A stretch of DNA of 64,000 nt, taken from assembly GCA_023418995.1 (NCBI GenBank), contig JAEZYP010000020.1, forward strand, positions 54,895-118,894, given 5' to 3'. The notes under the pieces are model-generated. The model saw only the letters and a list, made by a program, of their open reading frames with translations, made no database searches and had not been told where the DNA came from. Numbering within the stretch: the stretch's first letter is position 1; every line of letters begins with the position of its first letter. This stretch comes from Bacillota bacterium (GTDB taxonomy: Bacteria > Bacillota > Clostridia > Oscillospirales > Acutalibacteraceae). A program made the position numbers and the translations under genes. This document shows, in pieces, positions 50,575 through 59,248 of this stretch.

Positions 50575-50731
50575 TTATAGTCAATTAACTCCAAAACCAA
50601 CCAGTCTTTGCAGCCTATTATCCGTGTTGCCGCGTTGCTCACCAGGCGCCAGCCTGACTTCGTCGTCCGCCTTACATCACCAAACATATACGCACAAATA
50701 CTTAGCCGTTTTTAAAGTTAATCGACTATAA
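50575..50731. repeat. MITE-like element of 157 bases
   Basis: Terminal inverted repeats ttatagtcaattaact (50575-50590) and agttaatcgactataa (50716-50731) match at 15 of 16 positions. The interior has an inner hairpin (caggc-gcca-gcctg) and higher G+C than the flanks. No transposase is encoded. On the minus strand one frame stays open (ATG 50687 to TAA 50535) and reads MFGDVRRTTKSGWRLV and on through the right terminal repeat, so copies placed in genes could add tails to proteins. Most of the 450-base gap 50400-50858 is this element plus the PadR promoter. Confidence 0.65.
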
Positions 50732-50783
50732 CAGGCAGTAACCACCCTTCAAAACAGGCGGAGGCTTGAAATAGTCAGAACAA

Positions 50784-50819
50784 AACGGCCGAAGCACAAA
50801 TACCAGTGCTTCGGCCGTT
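50784..50819 (-). terminator. terminator of the XRE regulator gene
   Basis: aacggccgaagcac / gtgcttcggccgtt, 14 base pairs with an eight-base loop, followed on the minus strand by TTTGTTC. Confidence 0.75.
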
Positions 50820-50858
50820 ATTATCTAATGTTGCAAAACCTGTTTGCTGTGATATAAT

Positions 50859-51563
50859 CTATTTAATGGGCTTTTTCGCGCCCATTAATAATTCCGCATT
50901 TTGAATAAGGTTAAACAGGGAAGCGGAGAACAGCGGATATTCCTCTGATATTTTTTCGGGCGACATGACCGGCATTTCGCCTTTTTCCATCGCTTCCATT
51001 TCCTCCACATCCTCGCCGTTTGCCAGAGATTCCGCATTCGAAAACGCGATATCCTGCGCCGCGCTGGAACGCCCGCCGCTTAAATGAATCGGAACGGAAA
51101 AAAGACCCTGTGGGTTTTTGGAATTCGCGGAGTAAAGAAGGCGAAAGCTTTTATAAACGGATACGTTTAAATAGGCGGAAATTTCGGTTGTCAGCGATTT
51201 GTTGCCGCATTTTTGCAGAATACTGTATATGATATTCAGAGAATTGGCAATCAGCTTCTTGTTCAAAACAGGCAGGAGGCTGCCTTTGAAAACATTTTCT
51301 TTTCCCATCGCGTCCGGCTCCGGAATATCCTCCACCGTTATCGTAGCGCCGCTGCGGTGAGGGGTTCTTCCAAGCAGATAATCACAGGAGACATCATAAT
51401 AATCCGCAGCCTTGATCACAAAATCAAGACCGCATTCACGAATACCCTTTTCATAATGGGAAAGAAGGGCTTGCGATACGTCCAATTCCTCGGCAGCTTT
51501 TTTTTGACTTAATCCGCGTTCTTTTCGCAGCAAAGTAATAATTCTTGGGAAATTATTATTCAT
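50859..51563 (-). CDS. XRE-family transcriptional regulator
   Basis: A 234-residue protein. The N-terminal HTH (FPRIITLLRKERGLSQKKAA... VSQALLSHYEKGIRECG) and the segment AADYYDVSCDYLLGRTPHR are typical of chromosomal XRE regulators. The C-terminal 150 residues are helical with no known sensor domain (KGSLLPVLNKKLIANSLN). Monocistronic. Targets unknown; it is not accompanied by phage genes. Confidence 0.85.
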   Translation of the reverse strand: MNNNFPRIITLLRKERGLSQKKAAEELDVSQALLSHYEKGIRECGLDFVIKAADYYDVSCDYLLGRTPHRSGATITVEDIPEPDAMGKENVFKGSLLPVLNKKLIANSLNIIYSILQKCGNKSLTTEISAYLNVSVYKSFRLLYSANSKNPQGLFSVPIHLSGGRSSAAQDIAFSNAESLANGEDVEEMEAMEKGEMPVMSPEKISEEYPLFSASLFNLIQNAELLMGAKKPIK

Positions 51564-51803
51564 TTAAGCTTGTCCCCTGTCGAATTGTGAATAAATTTAA
51601 CACCTTGTAAAGTATATAACAATTATAACGCTTTGTAAAGCCGCTAGATATCGTGGTATTTCGTGATTTTGCTCATGTATATTGGGAATCAATGACAGCC
51701 CCTTTATTGGAAAATCCACGGAATCTATGATAGTTGTGAATAAAAATTATCCACCATTTCTACTAATTTCGTCAGGAATGCAGTTTAGCTAAAGGAGACT
51801 AAC

Positions 51804-52505
51804 ATGAAATCTTATACAATCCATCTGATCCGCCACGGAGTCACCGCAGGAAATTTGCTCGGGCAGTATGTGGGAAGCACGGATCTTCCCCTGGCACCGG
51901 AAGGAATTTCCCAATTGAGAAAATTAAAGGAGAATACCCCCTATCCGCAGGCGCAGGTATACTATTGCAGCCCGCTGAAGCGCTGTGTTGAGTCGCTGAG
52001 TGTTTTGTATCCCGGTGTTCAGCCAATTCTTGTCAGTGACCTGCGTGAATGCGATTTCGGCGACTGGGAGGGAAAAACGGCAAAAGAGCTGGCGGCTCAG
52101 AGCGAGGACTTCTCCCGGTGGATGCAGGACGGGACGGAAATTGCCCCGCCCAATGGAGAAGGCGGCGGGGCTTTCATGCAGCGTGTCTGCGCCGCGTTTG
52201 AAAAAATTGTGGAGGGAATGATGCGTTCCGGAACAACAAGCGCCGTCATTATGGCACATGGGGGCACGATTATGTCGATTCTTTCTGCCTACGGGCTGCC
52301 GCGCGCCAGCTTCTACGACTGGATGATGGAGAATGGCTGCGGCTATTCCCTCCGTATCACGCCGGGCCTGTGGATGCGCTCTATGGTCGCGGAGGTTTAC
52401 GCGACCATTCCGGCGGCGCAAGCGGAAGGCAACAGCGGAAAGCTGGTAATCGAACTTGCGCGGGAGGCTGCCGACCGCGCGTACGGAAAAAAGAAAGAAA
52501 ATTAA
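51804..52505 (+). CDS. histidine phosphatase superfamily protein (phosphoglycerate-mutase-like)
   Basis: A 233-residue enzyme with the catalytic RHG (IHLIRHGVTAGN), the second His in VIMAHGGTIMSI, and the CobC/PhoE-like block LRECDFGDWEGKTAKEL. It is likely a small-molecule phosphatase; the substrate cannot be told from the sequence and no cobalamin genes are nearby. ATG 51804 follows AAAGGAGA. The leuA promoter starts three bases after its stop. Confidence 0.87.
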   Translation: MKSYTIHLIRHGVTAGNLLGQYVGSTDLPLAPEGISQLRKLKENTPYPQAQVYYCSPLKRCVESLSVLYPGVQPILVSDLRECDFGDWEGKTAKELAAQSEDFSRWMQDGTEIAPPNGEGGGAFMQRVCAAFEKIVEGMMRSGTTSAVIMAHGGTIMSILSAYGLPRASFYDWMMENGCGYSLRITPGLWMRSMVAEVYATIPAAQAEGNSGKLVIELAREAADRAYGKKKEN

Positions 52506-52507
52506 AC

Positions 52508-52536
52508 TTGACAAAAGAAGACGCATAAAATATAAT
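52508..52536 (+). promoter_or_regulatory. consensus sigma-A promoter of leuA
   Basis: TTGACA, a 17-base spacer and TATAAT, all positions consensus, upstream of the T-box leader. Confidence 0.85.
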
Positions 52537-52544
52537 AATAACAA

Positions 52545-52831
52545 TTTCATAGAAACAAAAGGCAATGAAGGGAATAAGACATCTGTTGAAACATTTCAGA
52601 GAATCGGCGGTTGGTGTGAGCCGGTGTTTCCGCTTTTGTGCATAGCTCATCCCGGAGCCGCCGTCTTCGATACGAAAGGTGTTAGAAGCGGACGCAAGCG
52701 GCAGCGTTACAGGCCGGAGCCTTGTTAGAGGCTGGCGAGGGCTTCGCGTGCGGAGCCGAATTTTGGGTGGTACCACGAGTTTAATCAATTCGTCCCGAAC
52801 ACAGCAATTGCTGTGTTCGGGATTTTTTTAT
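52545..52831 (+). ncRNA. T-box riboswitch, leucine-specific
   Basis: The leader has the AGAGA element of stem I (52598-52602), the stem cggcgg (52605-52610) / ccgccg (52658-52663), a specifier loop with CTT (Leu codon, 52665-52667), and the T-box TGGGTGGTACCACGA (52764-52778) that pairs with the uncharged tRNA end. A terminator (cccgaacacagcaatt / gctgtgttcggg, 52794-52821) and T run follow. Uncharged tRNA-Leu would favour antitermination and leuA-leuB expression. Confidence 0.92.
52794..52829 (+). terminator. T-box-controlled terminator
   Basis: Perfect stem cccgaacacagca / tgctgtgttcggg with attttttt following. It is the regulatory terminator of the leuA leader. Confidence 0.9.
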
Positions 52832-52850
52832 TCTGAAAGGAGTGTTTTCT

Positions 52851-54548
52851 ATGTATGAAGGCTGCAAAAAGTATATCCCGTTTCAACCGATCAGCCTGCC
52901 CGACCGCCAATGGCCGGACAAAGTAATCCAGAAGGCCCCTGTTTGGTGCAGCGTGGATCTGCGTGACGGAAATCAGGCGCTGATTGACCCGATGAATCTG
53001 GAAGAAAAGCTGGAATACTTTCAGCTGCTTGTTGATATTGGATTTAAGGAAATCGAAGTCGGTTTCCCGTCCTCGTCGGAAACGGAGTATGAAATCCTTC
53101 GCACACTCATTGACCGCGATCTGATTCCGGATGACGTTACCATTCAGGTTTTGGTTCAGGCACGCGAACACTTAATCCGAAAGACATTCGAGGCGATTCA
53201 CGGCGCAAAAAACGTAATTGTACATTTTTATAATTCTACCTCCACCCTACAGCGCAAAGTCGTATTTCAGACCGATATGCAGGGGGTAATCGACATTGCG
53301 GTGAACGGCGCTAAGCTGATTAAGGCACTGACGGATGAAGAAGTTCAAAAGAGCGGCGCGAATATCCGCTTTGAATATTCACCGGAAAGCTTTTCCGGTA
53401 CGGAAATCGACAATTCCATCCTGATCTGTGAACAGGTGATGGAGGCGCTCGGCTCTACGCCGGAGAACAAGGTCATTCTCAATCTTCCCAATACCGTGGA
53501 GCTGGCCACCGCAAACTGCCACGCAGACCAAATTGAATATTTCTGCCGACATATGAAAAACAGGGAAAGTGCGATCATCAGCCTTCATCCGCACAACGAC
53601 CGCGGAACCGGGGTCGCGGCGACGGAGTTCGGCATCATGGCGGGTGCGGAACGGGTGGAGGGTACGCTTTTCGGCAATGGGGAGCGCACCGGCAACTCCG
53701 ATATCATGGTAGTCGCCATGAATCTGTACGCACAGGGAGTAGATCCAAAGCTCGATTTTTCCCATGTCCGCAAAATTCGTGAGATCTACGAGAGATGCAC
53801 CAAAATGCAGGTGCATGACCGCCACCCGTACGCGGGCGATCTGGTTTTCACTGCGTTTTCCGGGTCTCATCAGGACGCAATTAAAAAGGGCGTCGATTAT
53901 ATGAGAAATAGCAATTCTCCTTACTGGGAAGTGCCCTATCTGCCGATTGACCCAGCCGATGTCGGTCGTGAATACGAGCCGATTATCCGTATCAACAGCC
54001 AGTCTGGCAAGGGCGGCGCGGCGTTTATTATGCAGCAGAATTTCGGTTACGAGCTGCCCAAAGCAATGCATCCGGAATTCGGCGCGATGGTGCAGGCAGT
54101 CTGCGACACCGCCGGCCGAGAACTGAAGCCGGATGAAATCTACAATATCTTCCAGAAGGAATACCTTGACCTCAATTATCCTTATAATCTGAAGCAGTAT
54201 AAGCTCTATGAAGAAAATGACAACGGCGAAGACGCGCAGGTGCATTTTGAGGGCGTTATCCGCTTTAAGCACGAGGACCACAGGGTGCAGGGCTGCGGCA
54301 ATGGTCCGATCAGCGCCTTTTTTAACGCCCTCAAGTCGGTTGGAATCGACAGCTACCAGTTTGTTACCTACCGGGAAAACGCGATTTCCGCCGGTGCGGA
54401 TTCCAAAGCGGTTTCCTATATTCATTTGACCGCGCCTGACGGGTCGCCTGCATTTGGCGTCGGCATCGACAATAACATCAGTTTGGCATCCATTAAGGGC
54501 ATCATCTGCGCGATTAACCGTGGGCAGAATGCCGCTGGAAAGAAGTAA
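52851..54548 (+). CDS. leuA: 2-isopropylmalate synthase
   Basis: A 565-residue enzyme condensing 2-ketoisovalerate with acetyl-CoA, the first step of leucine synthesis. HMGL-like barrel with metal Asp in WCSVDLRDGNQALIDP, GFKEIEVGFPSSSETE, and His ligands in ISLHPHNDRGTGVAA; the C-terminal LeuA dimerisation/leucine-feedback domain lies at about 430-560. The length and N-terminus (YIPFQPISLPDRQWPDK) match the longer LeuA type. ATG 52851 lies eight bases after AAGGAG. Controlled by the T-box above. leuCD are not adjacent. Confidence 0.94.
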   Translation: MYEGCKKYIPFQPISLPDRQWPDKVIQKAPVWCSVDLRDGNQALIDPMNLEEKLEYFQLLVDIGFKEIEVGFPSSSETEYEILRTLIDRDLIPDDVTIQVLVQAREHLIRKTFEAIHGAKNVIVHFYNSTSTLQRKVVFQTDMQGVIDIAVNGAKLIKALTDEEVQKSGANIRFEYSPESFSGTEIDNSILICEQVMEALGSTPENKVILNLPNTVELATANCHADQIEYFCRHMKNRESAIISLHPHNDRGTGVAATEFGIMAGAERVEGTLFGNGERTGNSDIMVVAMNLYAQGVDPKLDFSHVRKIREIYERCTKMQVHDRHPYAGDLVFTAFSGSHQDAIKKGVDYMRNSNSPYWEVPYLPIDPADVGREYEPIIRINSQSGKGGAAFIMQQNFGYELPKAMHPEFGAMVQAVCDTAGRELKPDEIYNIFQKEYLDLNYPYNLKQYKLYEENDNGEDAQVHFEGVIRFKHEDHRVQGCGNGPISAFFNALKSVGIDSYQFVTYRENAISAGADSKAVSYIHLTAPDGSPAFGVGIDNNISLASIKGIICAINRGQNAAGKK

Positions 54549-54593
54549 GGATATTTTGATTCATAGAGTAAAAAAAGAACAGGAGAGGAAAAC

Positions 54594-55667
54594 ATGAAAC
54601 AGTATCATATCGTAGTTCTGAAAGGCGACGGAATCGGACCGGAGATCGTTACACAGGCAGTTAAGGTGCTGAAGCGCACCGCCGATAAATTCGGATTTAA
54701 CATGGATTTTGAGGAAGCGCTCTTGGGGGGCTGTGCCATTGATGAGACCGGCGGGCCCCTCCCGCAGGAAACCATCGATAAGTGCAAAGCGGCGGATTCC
54801 ACACTGCTTGGTGCGGTCGGAGGTCCAAAATGGGATTCTATGCCGGGTGATCTGCGGCCGGAAGCCGGACTTTTGGGAATCCGCGGCGCGCTGGGGCTGT
54901 TCGCCAACCTTCGCCCAGCCGTGATCTTTGAGGAGCTGCGCGAAGCTTCTCCGCTCAAGCCGGAAATTATTGGCGATAACCTCGACATCATGGTGGTTCG
55001 CGAGCTGACCGGCGGCATTTATTTCGGTGAGCGCGGCCGCAAAACAGTGGACGGAAATGAAGCCGCATACGATACGGAGATGTACTCCGTACCGGAGATC
55101 GAGCGCATCGCCCGCGTCGGCTTTGAAATGGCAAAAAAGCGCAAAGGAAAGCTTTGCAGTGTGGATAAGGCGAATGTACTGGAATCCTCAAGGCTCTGGC
55201 GCGCAACAGTTGCAAGAATCGGAAAAGAGGAGTATCCTGATATTGAACTGACCAATCTGTATGTGGATAACTGTGCGATGCAGCTGGTACGCAACCCCAA
55301 GCAGTTTGACGTAATCGTTACCTCCAATATTTTCGGAGATATCCTTTCGGACGAGGCCTCCATGATCAGCGGCTCTATCGGTATGCTGGCTTCCGCCAGC
55401 CTGAGCGAGGGCAAATCCGGGCTTTACGAGCCAATTCACGGTTCTGCGCCGGATATTGCGGGTACTGGGATGGCGAACCCTCTGGCCACTATCCTTTCCA
55501 CTGCGATGATGCTGAAGTATTCACTGGAAGAGCCGGAGGCTGCTGCCGCGATTGAAGAGGCAGTCGCAAAGGTTCTTAAAACCGCACGTACGCCGGACAT
55601 CTATGTTGACGGAATGATGAAGGTTACCTGCGAGCAGATGGGCGACCTTGTTTGCGGCTTGGTTTAA
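54594..55667 (+). CDS. leuB: 3-isopropylmalate dehydrogenase
   Basis: A 357-residue NAD-dependent enzyme for the third leucine step. Motifs: GDGIGPEIVTQAVKVL, the substrate loop GLLGIRGALGLFANLRPA (with the leucine-pathway-specific Arg and Leu), RELTGGIYFGERG, and the metal site NIFGDILSDEASMISGSIG. AGGAGAGG precedes the ATG. It lies 45 bases after leuA and probably shares its T-box transcript. leuC and leuD must be elsewhere. Confidence 0.95.
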   Translation: MKQYHIVVLKGDGIGPEIVTQAVKVLKRTADKFGFNMDFEEALLGGCAIDETGGPLPQETIDKCKAADSTLLGAVGGPKWDSMPGDLRPEAGLLGIRGALGLFANLRPAVIFEELREASPLKPEIIGDNLDIMVVRELTGGIYFGERGRKTVDGNEAAYDTEMYSVPEIERIARVGFEMAKKRKGKLCSVDKANVLESSRLWRATVARIGKEEYPDIELTNLYVDNCAMQLVRNPKQFDVIVTSNIFGDILSDEASMISGSIGMLASASLSEGKSGLYEPIHGSAPDIAGTGMANPLATILSTAMMLKYSLEEPEAAAAIEEAVAKVLKTARTPDIYVDGMMKVTCEQMGDLVCGLV

Positions 55668-55790
55668 GGACTTATTTTTGTATTTTTAGCTTTAATGTGC
55701 AACGAAACAGAGAAAAAAGGCTAAAATGCAAAATACATGCAGTAATTGATCGGACTAACTATACGTAATGTAATAATAATGGAGCGAAAA

Positions 55791-56513
55791 ATGCAGGAAA
55801 ATCAATCTCTCACTCTGAAAAAGGGATTAAAAGACGGCATGCCAATCTGTTTGGGATATATCAGTGTATCCTTCGCGTTTGGCTTAATGGCCACTGAAGG
55901 CGGGCTGCCGGTTTGGGTGGCGCTGCTTATCTCTATGACCAATCTGACCAGCGCGGGGCAGTTCGCGGGAACAGCACTGATTCTTTCCGGCGGATTATAT
56001 CTTGAAATCGCGGTTACTACCTTTGTTATCAATATCCGTTATATGCTGATGTCGCTCTCGCTTTCGCAGAAGGTGGATGAGACAATGAGCAATTTGCAGC
56101 GCTGGGTGCTTTCGTTCGGTGTTACAGATGAAATTTTTGCGGTTGCTATGCAGCAGAGCGGGAACATTAATGCCCGATACCTTGCCGGGCTGATCGCCAC
56201 ACCCTACATCGGCTGGACGCTCGGAACCCTTCTCGGCGCGACCGCAACCGGTCTTTTGCCCGCCGGAGTGCGTACGGCACTCGGCATCGCGATTTACGGG
56301 ATGTTTATCGCAATCATTATTCCTCCCGCACGGCATTCGCGCCCGATTGCAAAGGTAATCCTCTTTGCAGCGGTAATCAGCTGTGCTTTTAAATGGACGC
56401 CGTTTTTAAACCAACTTTCCAGCGGATGGGTCATTATACTGTGTGCTGTAGTCGCTTCGGCTTACGCCGCGCTGCGCTATCCCGTTGAAGAGAAAACGGA
56501 GGTGCGGGAATGA
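55791..56513 (+). CDS. azlC: AzlC-family branched-chain amino-acid exporter subunit
   Basis: A 240-residue membrane protein with about seven helices. AzlC features: DGMPICLGYISVSFAFGLMA, SMTNLTSAGQFAGTALI and NIRYMLMSLSLSQK. The family exports leucine, isoleucine or valine, with AzlD as partner. ATG 55791 has GGAG six bases upstream; an ATG 12 bases earlier overlaps that site. It overlaps azlD by ATGA. Placement after leuAB suggests balancing of branched-chain amino-acid pools. Confidence 0.9.
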   Translation: MQENQSLTLKKGLKDGMPICLGYISVSFAFGLMATEGGLPVWVALLISMTNLTSAGQFAGTALILSGGLYLEIAVTTFVINIRYMLMSLSLSQKVDETMSNLQRWVLSFGVTDEIFAVAMQQSGNINARYLAGLIATPYIGWTLGTLLGATATGLLPAGVRTALGIAIYGMFIAIIIPPARHSRPIAKVILFAAVISCAFKWTPFLNQLSSGWVIILCAVVASAYAALRYPVEEKTEVRE

Positions 56514-56836
56514 ATTACGCAAGAATCCTGACCTGCATTTTCATTATGGCGTTTGTAACCTATCTGGTCCGTATGCTGCCGCTTGCCATCTTTAAAAAGA
56601 AGATTAACAACCGGTTTATCAAATCTTTTTTGGCTTACGTGCCTTACGCAGTCCTTTCAGCAATGACCTTTCCCGCGATTCTCTTTTCGACGGGGAGCCT
56701 ATATTCAGCCTCGTTCGGCCTTGCCGTCGCACTGCTTCTTGCTTATAAAAACAAAGGACTGCTTACGGTTGCGCTCGGCTCTACCGCTGCGGTTTTCGTT
56801 GCGGAGCAGCTTTTGCACGTGTTCCGACTCTTATAG
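56510..56836 (+). CDS. azlD: AzlD-family branched-chain amino-acid exporter subunit
   Basis: A 108-residue protein with four short helices; the motif FVTYLVRMLPLAIFKKKINN followed by FLAYVPYAVLSAMTFPAIL is typical of AzlD. It overlaps azlC by four bases and is translated with it. Last of the pair; the VOC gene begins 30 bases downstream. Confidence 0.9.
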   Translation: MNYARILTCIFIMAFVTYLVRMLPLAIFKKKINNRFIKSFLAYVPYAVLSAMTFPAILFSTGSLYSASFGLAVALLLAYKNKGLLTVALGSTAAVFVAEQLLHVFRLL

Positions 56837-56865
56837 GCAGATTAGCCGGATGAAAGGAGTTCATT

Positions 56866-57318
56866 ATGAATATTCGTTATGTTCATACCAACCTGATCGC
56901 AAAGGATTGGAAGCAGCTTTCGTTGTTTTACCAGCGGGTGTTCGGCTGCAAACCGGTTCTTCCCCGGCGCGACTTAAGCGGAAAATGGCTGGAGAATTTG
57001 ACGGGGATTAAAAACGCCCATGTAAAGGGCGAACACTTGACGCTTCCCGGCTACGGCGAAGCCCTTCCGACTCTTGAAATTTTTTCCTACAATTCTATGA
57101 ATTCCGTTAATCCCAAGGCGGTGAACGGAATTGGATTTGGCCATATTGCCTTTGAAGTGGAAAACGTCACTGAAATGCTGGAAAAGATAAAAAGCGCGGG
57201 TGGTGGTCAGGTTGGCGAGCTGGTTCGCACGGAGTATCCGAACAGTATTACCGCCACGTTCGTGTATGCCAGAGATATCGAAGGAAATATCATCGAGCTG
57301 CAAAGCTGGGAGAAGTAA
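56866..57318 (+). CDS. VOC (glyoxalase/bleomycin-resistance/dioxygenase) superfamily protein
   Basis: A 150-residue protein with two beta-alpha-beta-beta-beta modules: RYVHTNLIAKDWKQLSLFYQ with a first-shell His, and IGFGHIAFEVENVTEMLEKI with a second His, then a C-terminal Glu in EGNIIELQSW. These are metal ligands of the VOC fold. Function within the superfamily cannot be assigned. ATG follows AAAGGAG. Confidence 0.82.
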   Translation: MNIRYVHTNLIAKDWKQLSLFYQRVFGCKPVLPRRDLSGKWLENLTGIKNAHVKGEHLTLPGYGEALPTLEIFSYNSMNSVNPKAVNGIGFGHIAFEVENVTEMLEKIKSAGGGQVGELVRTEYPNSITATFVYARDIEGNIIELQSWEK

Positions 57319-57393
57319 TGTGACCTGAAGTATTTTTTAATAGCAATCAACTGTACAAAAAGAACATTATTTAATTTTCCGCATATTATGAGG

Positions 57394-57425
57394 CAGGGGC
57401 CGCTGTGTATACACAGCGGCCCCTG
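57394..57425. terminator. bidirectional palindromic terminator
   Basis: caggggccgctgtgta / tacacagcggcccctg, a perfect 32-base palindrome with T and A tracts around it, between the convergent VOC and dCMP deaminase genes. Confidence 0.82.
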
Positions 57426-57442
57426 TAATTTTTGTTTTTGAA

Positions 57443-57931
57443 TCAATAGCCGAATTTTCCCAGAAGGGATTCATCGTTCTGAACCCATTCGTCCACATAG
57501 ACGGACGTGTACTTTGCTTTGGTGTTCCGAACAATCACTCTGGTAATGCCCGCGTTGATAATCAAACGCTTGCACATGGAACAGGAGGAAGCGTTCTCCA
57601 CATATTCCCCGGTTTTCGCGTCTCTGCCCGCGAGATAGAGGGTGCCTCCAATCATATCGCTTCGGGAGGCACTGATGATGGCATTGGCCTCCGCGTGGAC
57701 GGAACGGCACAGCTCGTAGCGTTCTCCGCGCGGCACTCCGAGCGTTTCACGCACGCAAACACCGGCGTCGATGCAGTTTCGTCTGCCGCGCGGCGCGCCC
57801 GTATAGCCGGTGGATACAATTTCATCGTTCTTCACGATGATCGCACCAAAATTCCTGCGCAGGCAGGTGCCTCGCTCCAATACGGTCTCTGCGATATCGA
57901 GGTAGTAATTTTCCTTGTCTGTGCGATTCAT
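57443..57931 (-). CDS. comEB: deoxycytidylate deaminase family protein (ComEB-like)
   Basis: A 162-residue zinc deaminase. The HAE motif (SVHAEANAIISAS) and SSCSMCKRLIINAG supply His, catalytic Glu and two Cys ligands; the usual PCxxC has Ser in place of Pro. An extra zinc site (RRNCIDAGVCVRE and later Cys) as in dCMP deaminases is present. It makes dUMP from dCMP. ATG 57931 is chosen because GGGAGG lies seven bases upstream, inside a longer frame that starts at 57946. Confidence 0.88.
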   Translation of the reverse strand: MNRTDKENYYLDIAETVLERGTCLRRNFGAIIVKNDEIVSTGYTGAPRGRRNCIDAGVCVRETLGVPRGERYELCRSVHAEANAIISASRSDMIGGTLYLAGRDAKTGEYVENASSCSMCKRLIINAGITRVIVRNTKAKYTSVYVDEWVQNDESLLGKFGY

Positions 57932-58080
57932 TTGAATGCCTCCCATTATGTAATCCTATGTTAATCATATTGTATTTTCGACGGATAATCAATGGAAATG
58001 AGTGAATTTCTGTGATATAATAAGAAAATATTTCAAAGGAACAGAATTGCCTGATCAGGTAAATGCTGTAAGGAGATTAA

Positions 58081-58944
58081 ATGTATCAACTATCGGATAT
58101 GGCAACCATAAAAAGTATTCTTTCACGCCACGGCTTTTACTTTTCCAAATCGCTCGGTCAAAACTTTCTGATTAACCCCGAGGTTTGCCCCCGAATGGCC
58201 GCCGAGTGCGGTGCGGGAAAAGGAACCGGCGTTTTGGAGGTCGGTCCCGGAATTGGTGTGCTGACGGCGGAATTGGCCAAAATTGCAGAAAAAGTAGTTT
58301 CTGTCGAGCTAGACCAGAGGCTACTGCCGGTTCTAAACGAAACACTTTCCGGCTTTTCCAACGTGAAGGTTGTGAACGGCGATATTTTAAAAGAGGATAT
58401 TCACAGGCTGCTTTCCGAGGAATTTGCCGGGATGGAGGTTGTGGTCTGCGCGAATCTGCCGTATTACATTACTTCGCCGATTATCATGCGCCTTTTGGAA
58501 GAGCACTTGCCCATCCGTGCCATTACGGTAATGGTACAGAAGGAAGCGGCAAACCGCCTTTGTGCTTTGCCCGGCACGAGGGAGTGCGGTGCGGTAAGCG
58601 CGACGGTGCAGTATTACGCCGAACCCAAAATTCTGTTTGAGGTGGAGCGTTCCAGCTTTCTTCCGCCGCCGAATGTGGATTCCGCTGTGATACGGTTGGA
58701 TCTCCGCACGGAATCCGCGGTTAACATTAAAAGTGAAACGCATTTTTTTGCGCTGGTGAAGGCAGCATTCGCAAAAAGACGCAAAACCGTCCTGAATTCG
58801 GTTACAGCCGGGCTGTCAATGGGAAGGGAAACGGTGTCGCGTGCGTTGGAACGCGCGCAAATTCCCCCGAACGCACGGGCGGAACAGCTTACGATGGAAC
58901 AGCTCGCGGCGTTTTCCAATGAACTGTTCCAAAATGAACGCTAG
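58081..58944 (+). CDS. rsmA: 16S rRNA (adenine-1518/1519-N6) dimethyltransferase RsmA
   Basis: A 287-residue SAM-dependent methyltransferase for late 30S maturation. Motif order: KSLGQNFLINPEVC, SAM loop VLEVGPGIGVLTAELA, Glu of SVELDQRLLP, catalytic NLPYYITSPIIMRLLE and the helical C-terminal domain. Kasugamycin sensitivity is the family marker. ATG follows AAGGAG. A small membrane protein follows 21 bases later. Confidence 0.95.
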   Translation: MYQLSDMATIKSILSRHGFYFSKSLGQNFLINPEVCPRMAAECGAGKGTGVLEVGPGIGVLTAELAKIAEKVVSVELDQRLLPVLNETLSGFSNVKVVNGDILKEDIHRLLSEEFAGMEVVVCANLPYYITSPIIMRLLEEHLPIRAITVMVQKEAANRLCALPGTRECGAVSATVQYYAEPKILFEVERSSFLPPPNVDSAVIRLDLRTESAVNIKSETHFFALVKAAFAKRRKTVLNSVTAGLSMGRETVSRALERAQIPPNARAEQLTMEQLAAFSNELFQNER

Positions 58945-58965
58945 AAAAAGCAAGGGGGATTTAAG

Positions 58966-59202
58966 ATGAGCGACGGAAGACTGGCACTGATCTTTTTTGA
59001 AGTCGGTTTGGTTCTGACCCTGATTTCTATGGTTTTGGGTCCCTTTGGTATCGCCGATTGGTCGATTGCCGCCGCCGCGGTTGCCTGTATTACGGCAATC
59101 GGGGGCATGTATCTGGCCTTCAGCAGCTGGGAGGAGCCGGAGGAAAAGAGCGAAGAATCGGAGAATCCTTGCGAACTTGTGGACAATAAGACGACACAAT
59201 AA
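58966..59202 (+). CDS. small two-helix membrane protein, unknown
   Basis: A 78-residue protein with two hydrophobic segments (about residues 7-27 and 32-52) and an acidic C-terminal tail (SWEEPEEKSEESENPCE). No motif is recognised. ATG follows AAGGGGGA and it is close behind rsmA, so likely co-transcribed. It could be a membrane anchor or stress peptide. Confidence 0.6.
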   Translation: MSDGRLALIFFEVGLVLTLISMVLGPFGIADWSIAAAAVACITAIGGMYLAFSSWEEPEEKSEESENPCELVDNKTTQ

Positions 59203-59248
59203 ATGACAGGCACAGACCTCAAGTTACCTGAGGCTGTACCAGCCATAT

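Noticed and set aside
50535..50687. 50-residue minus-strand ORF beginning MFGDVRR
   Set aside because: It lies inside and runs out of the MITE-like repeat, lacks a ribosome binding site, and is better explained as repeat sequence.
50859..51563. XRE regulator as a sign of prophage or integrated element
   Set aside because: No integrase, structural, lysis or replication genes, and no flanking direct repeats were seen.
53379..54425. 348-codon minus-strand ORF
   Set aside because: It lies entirely opposite leuA, whose motifs and length are unambiguous; a G+C-rich shadow frame.
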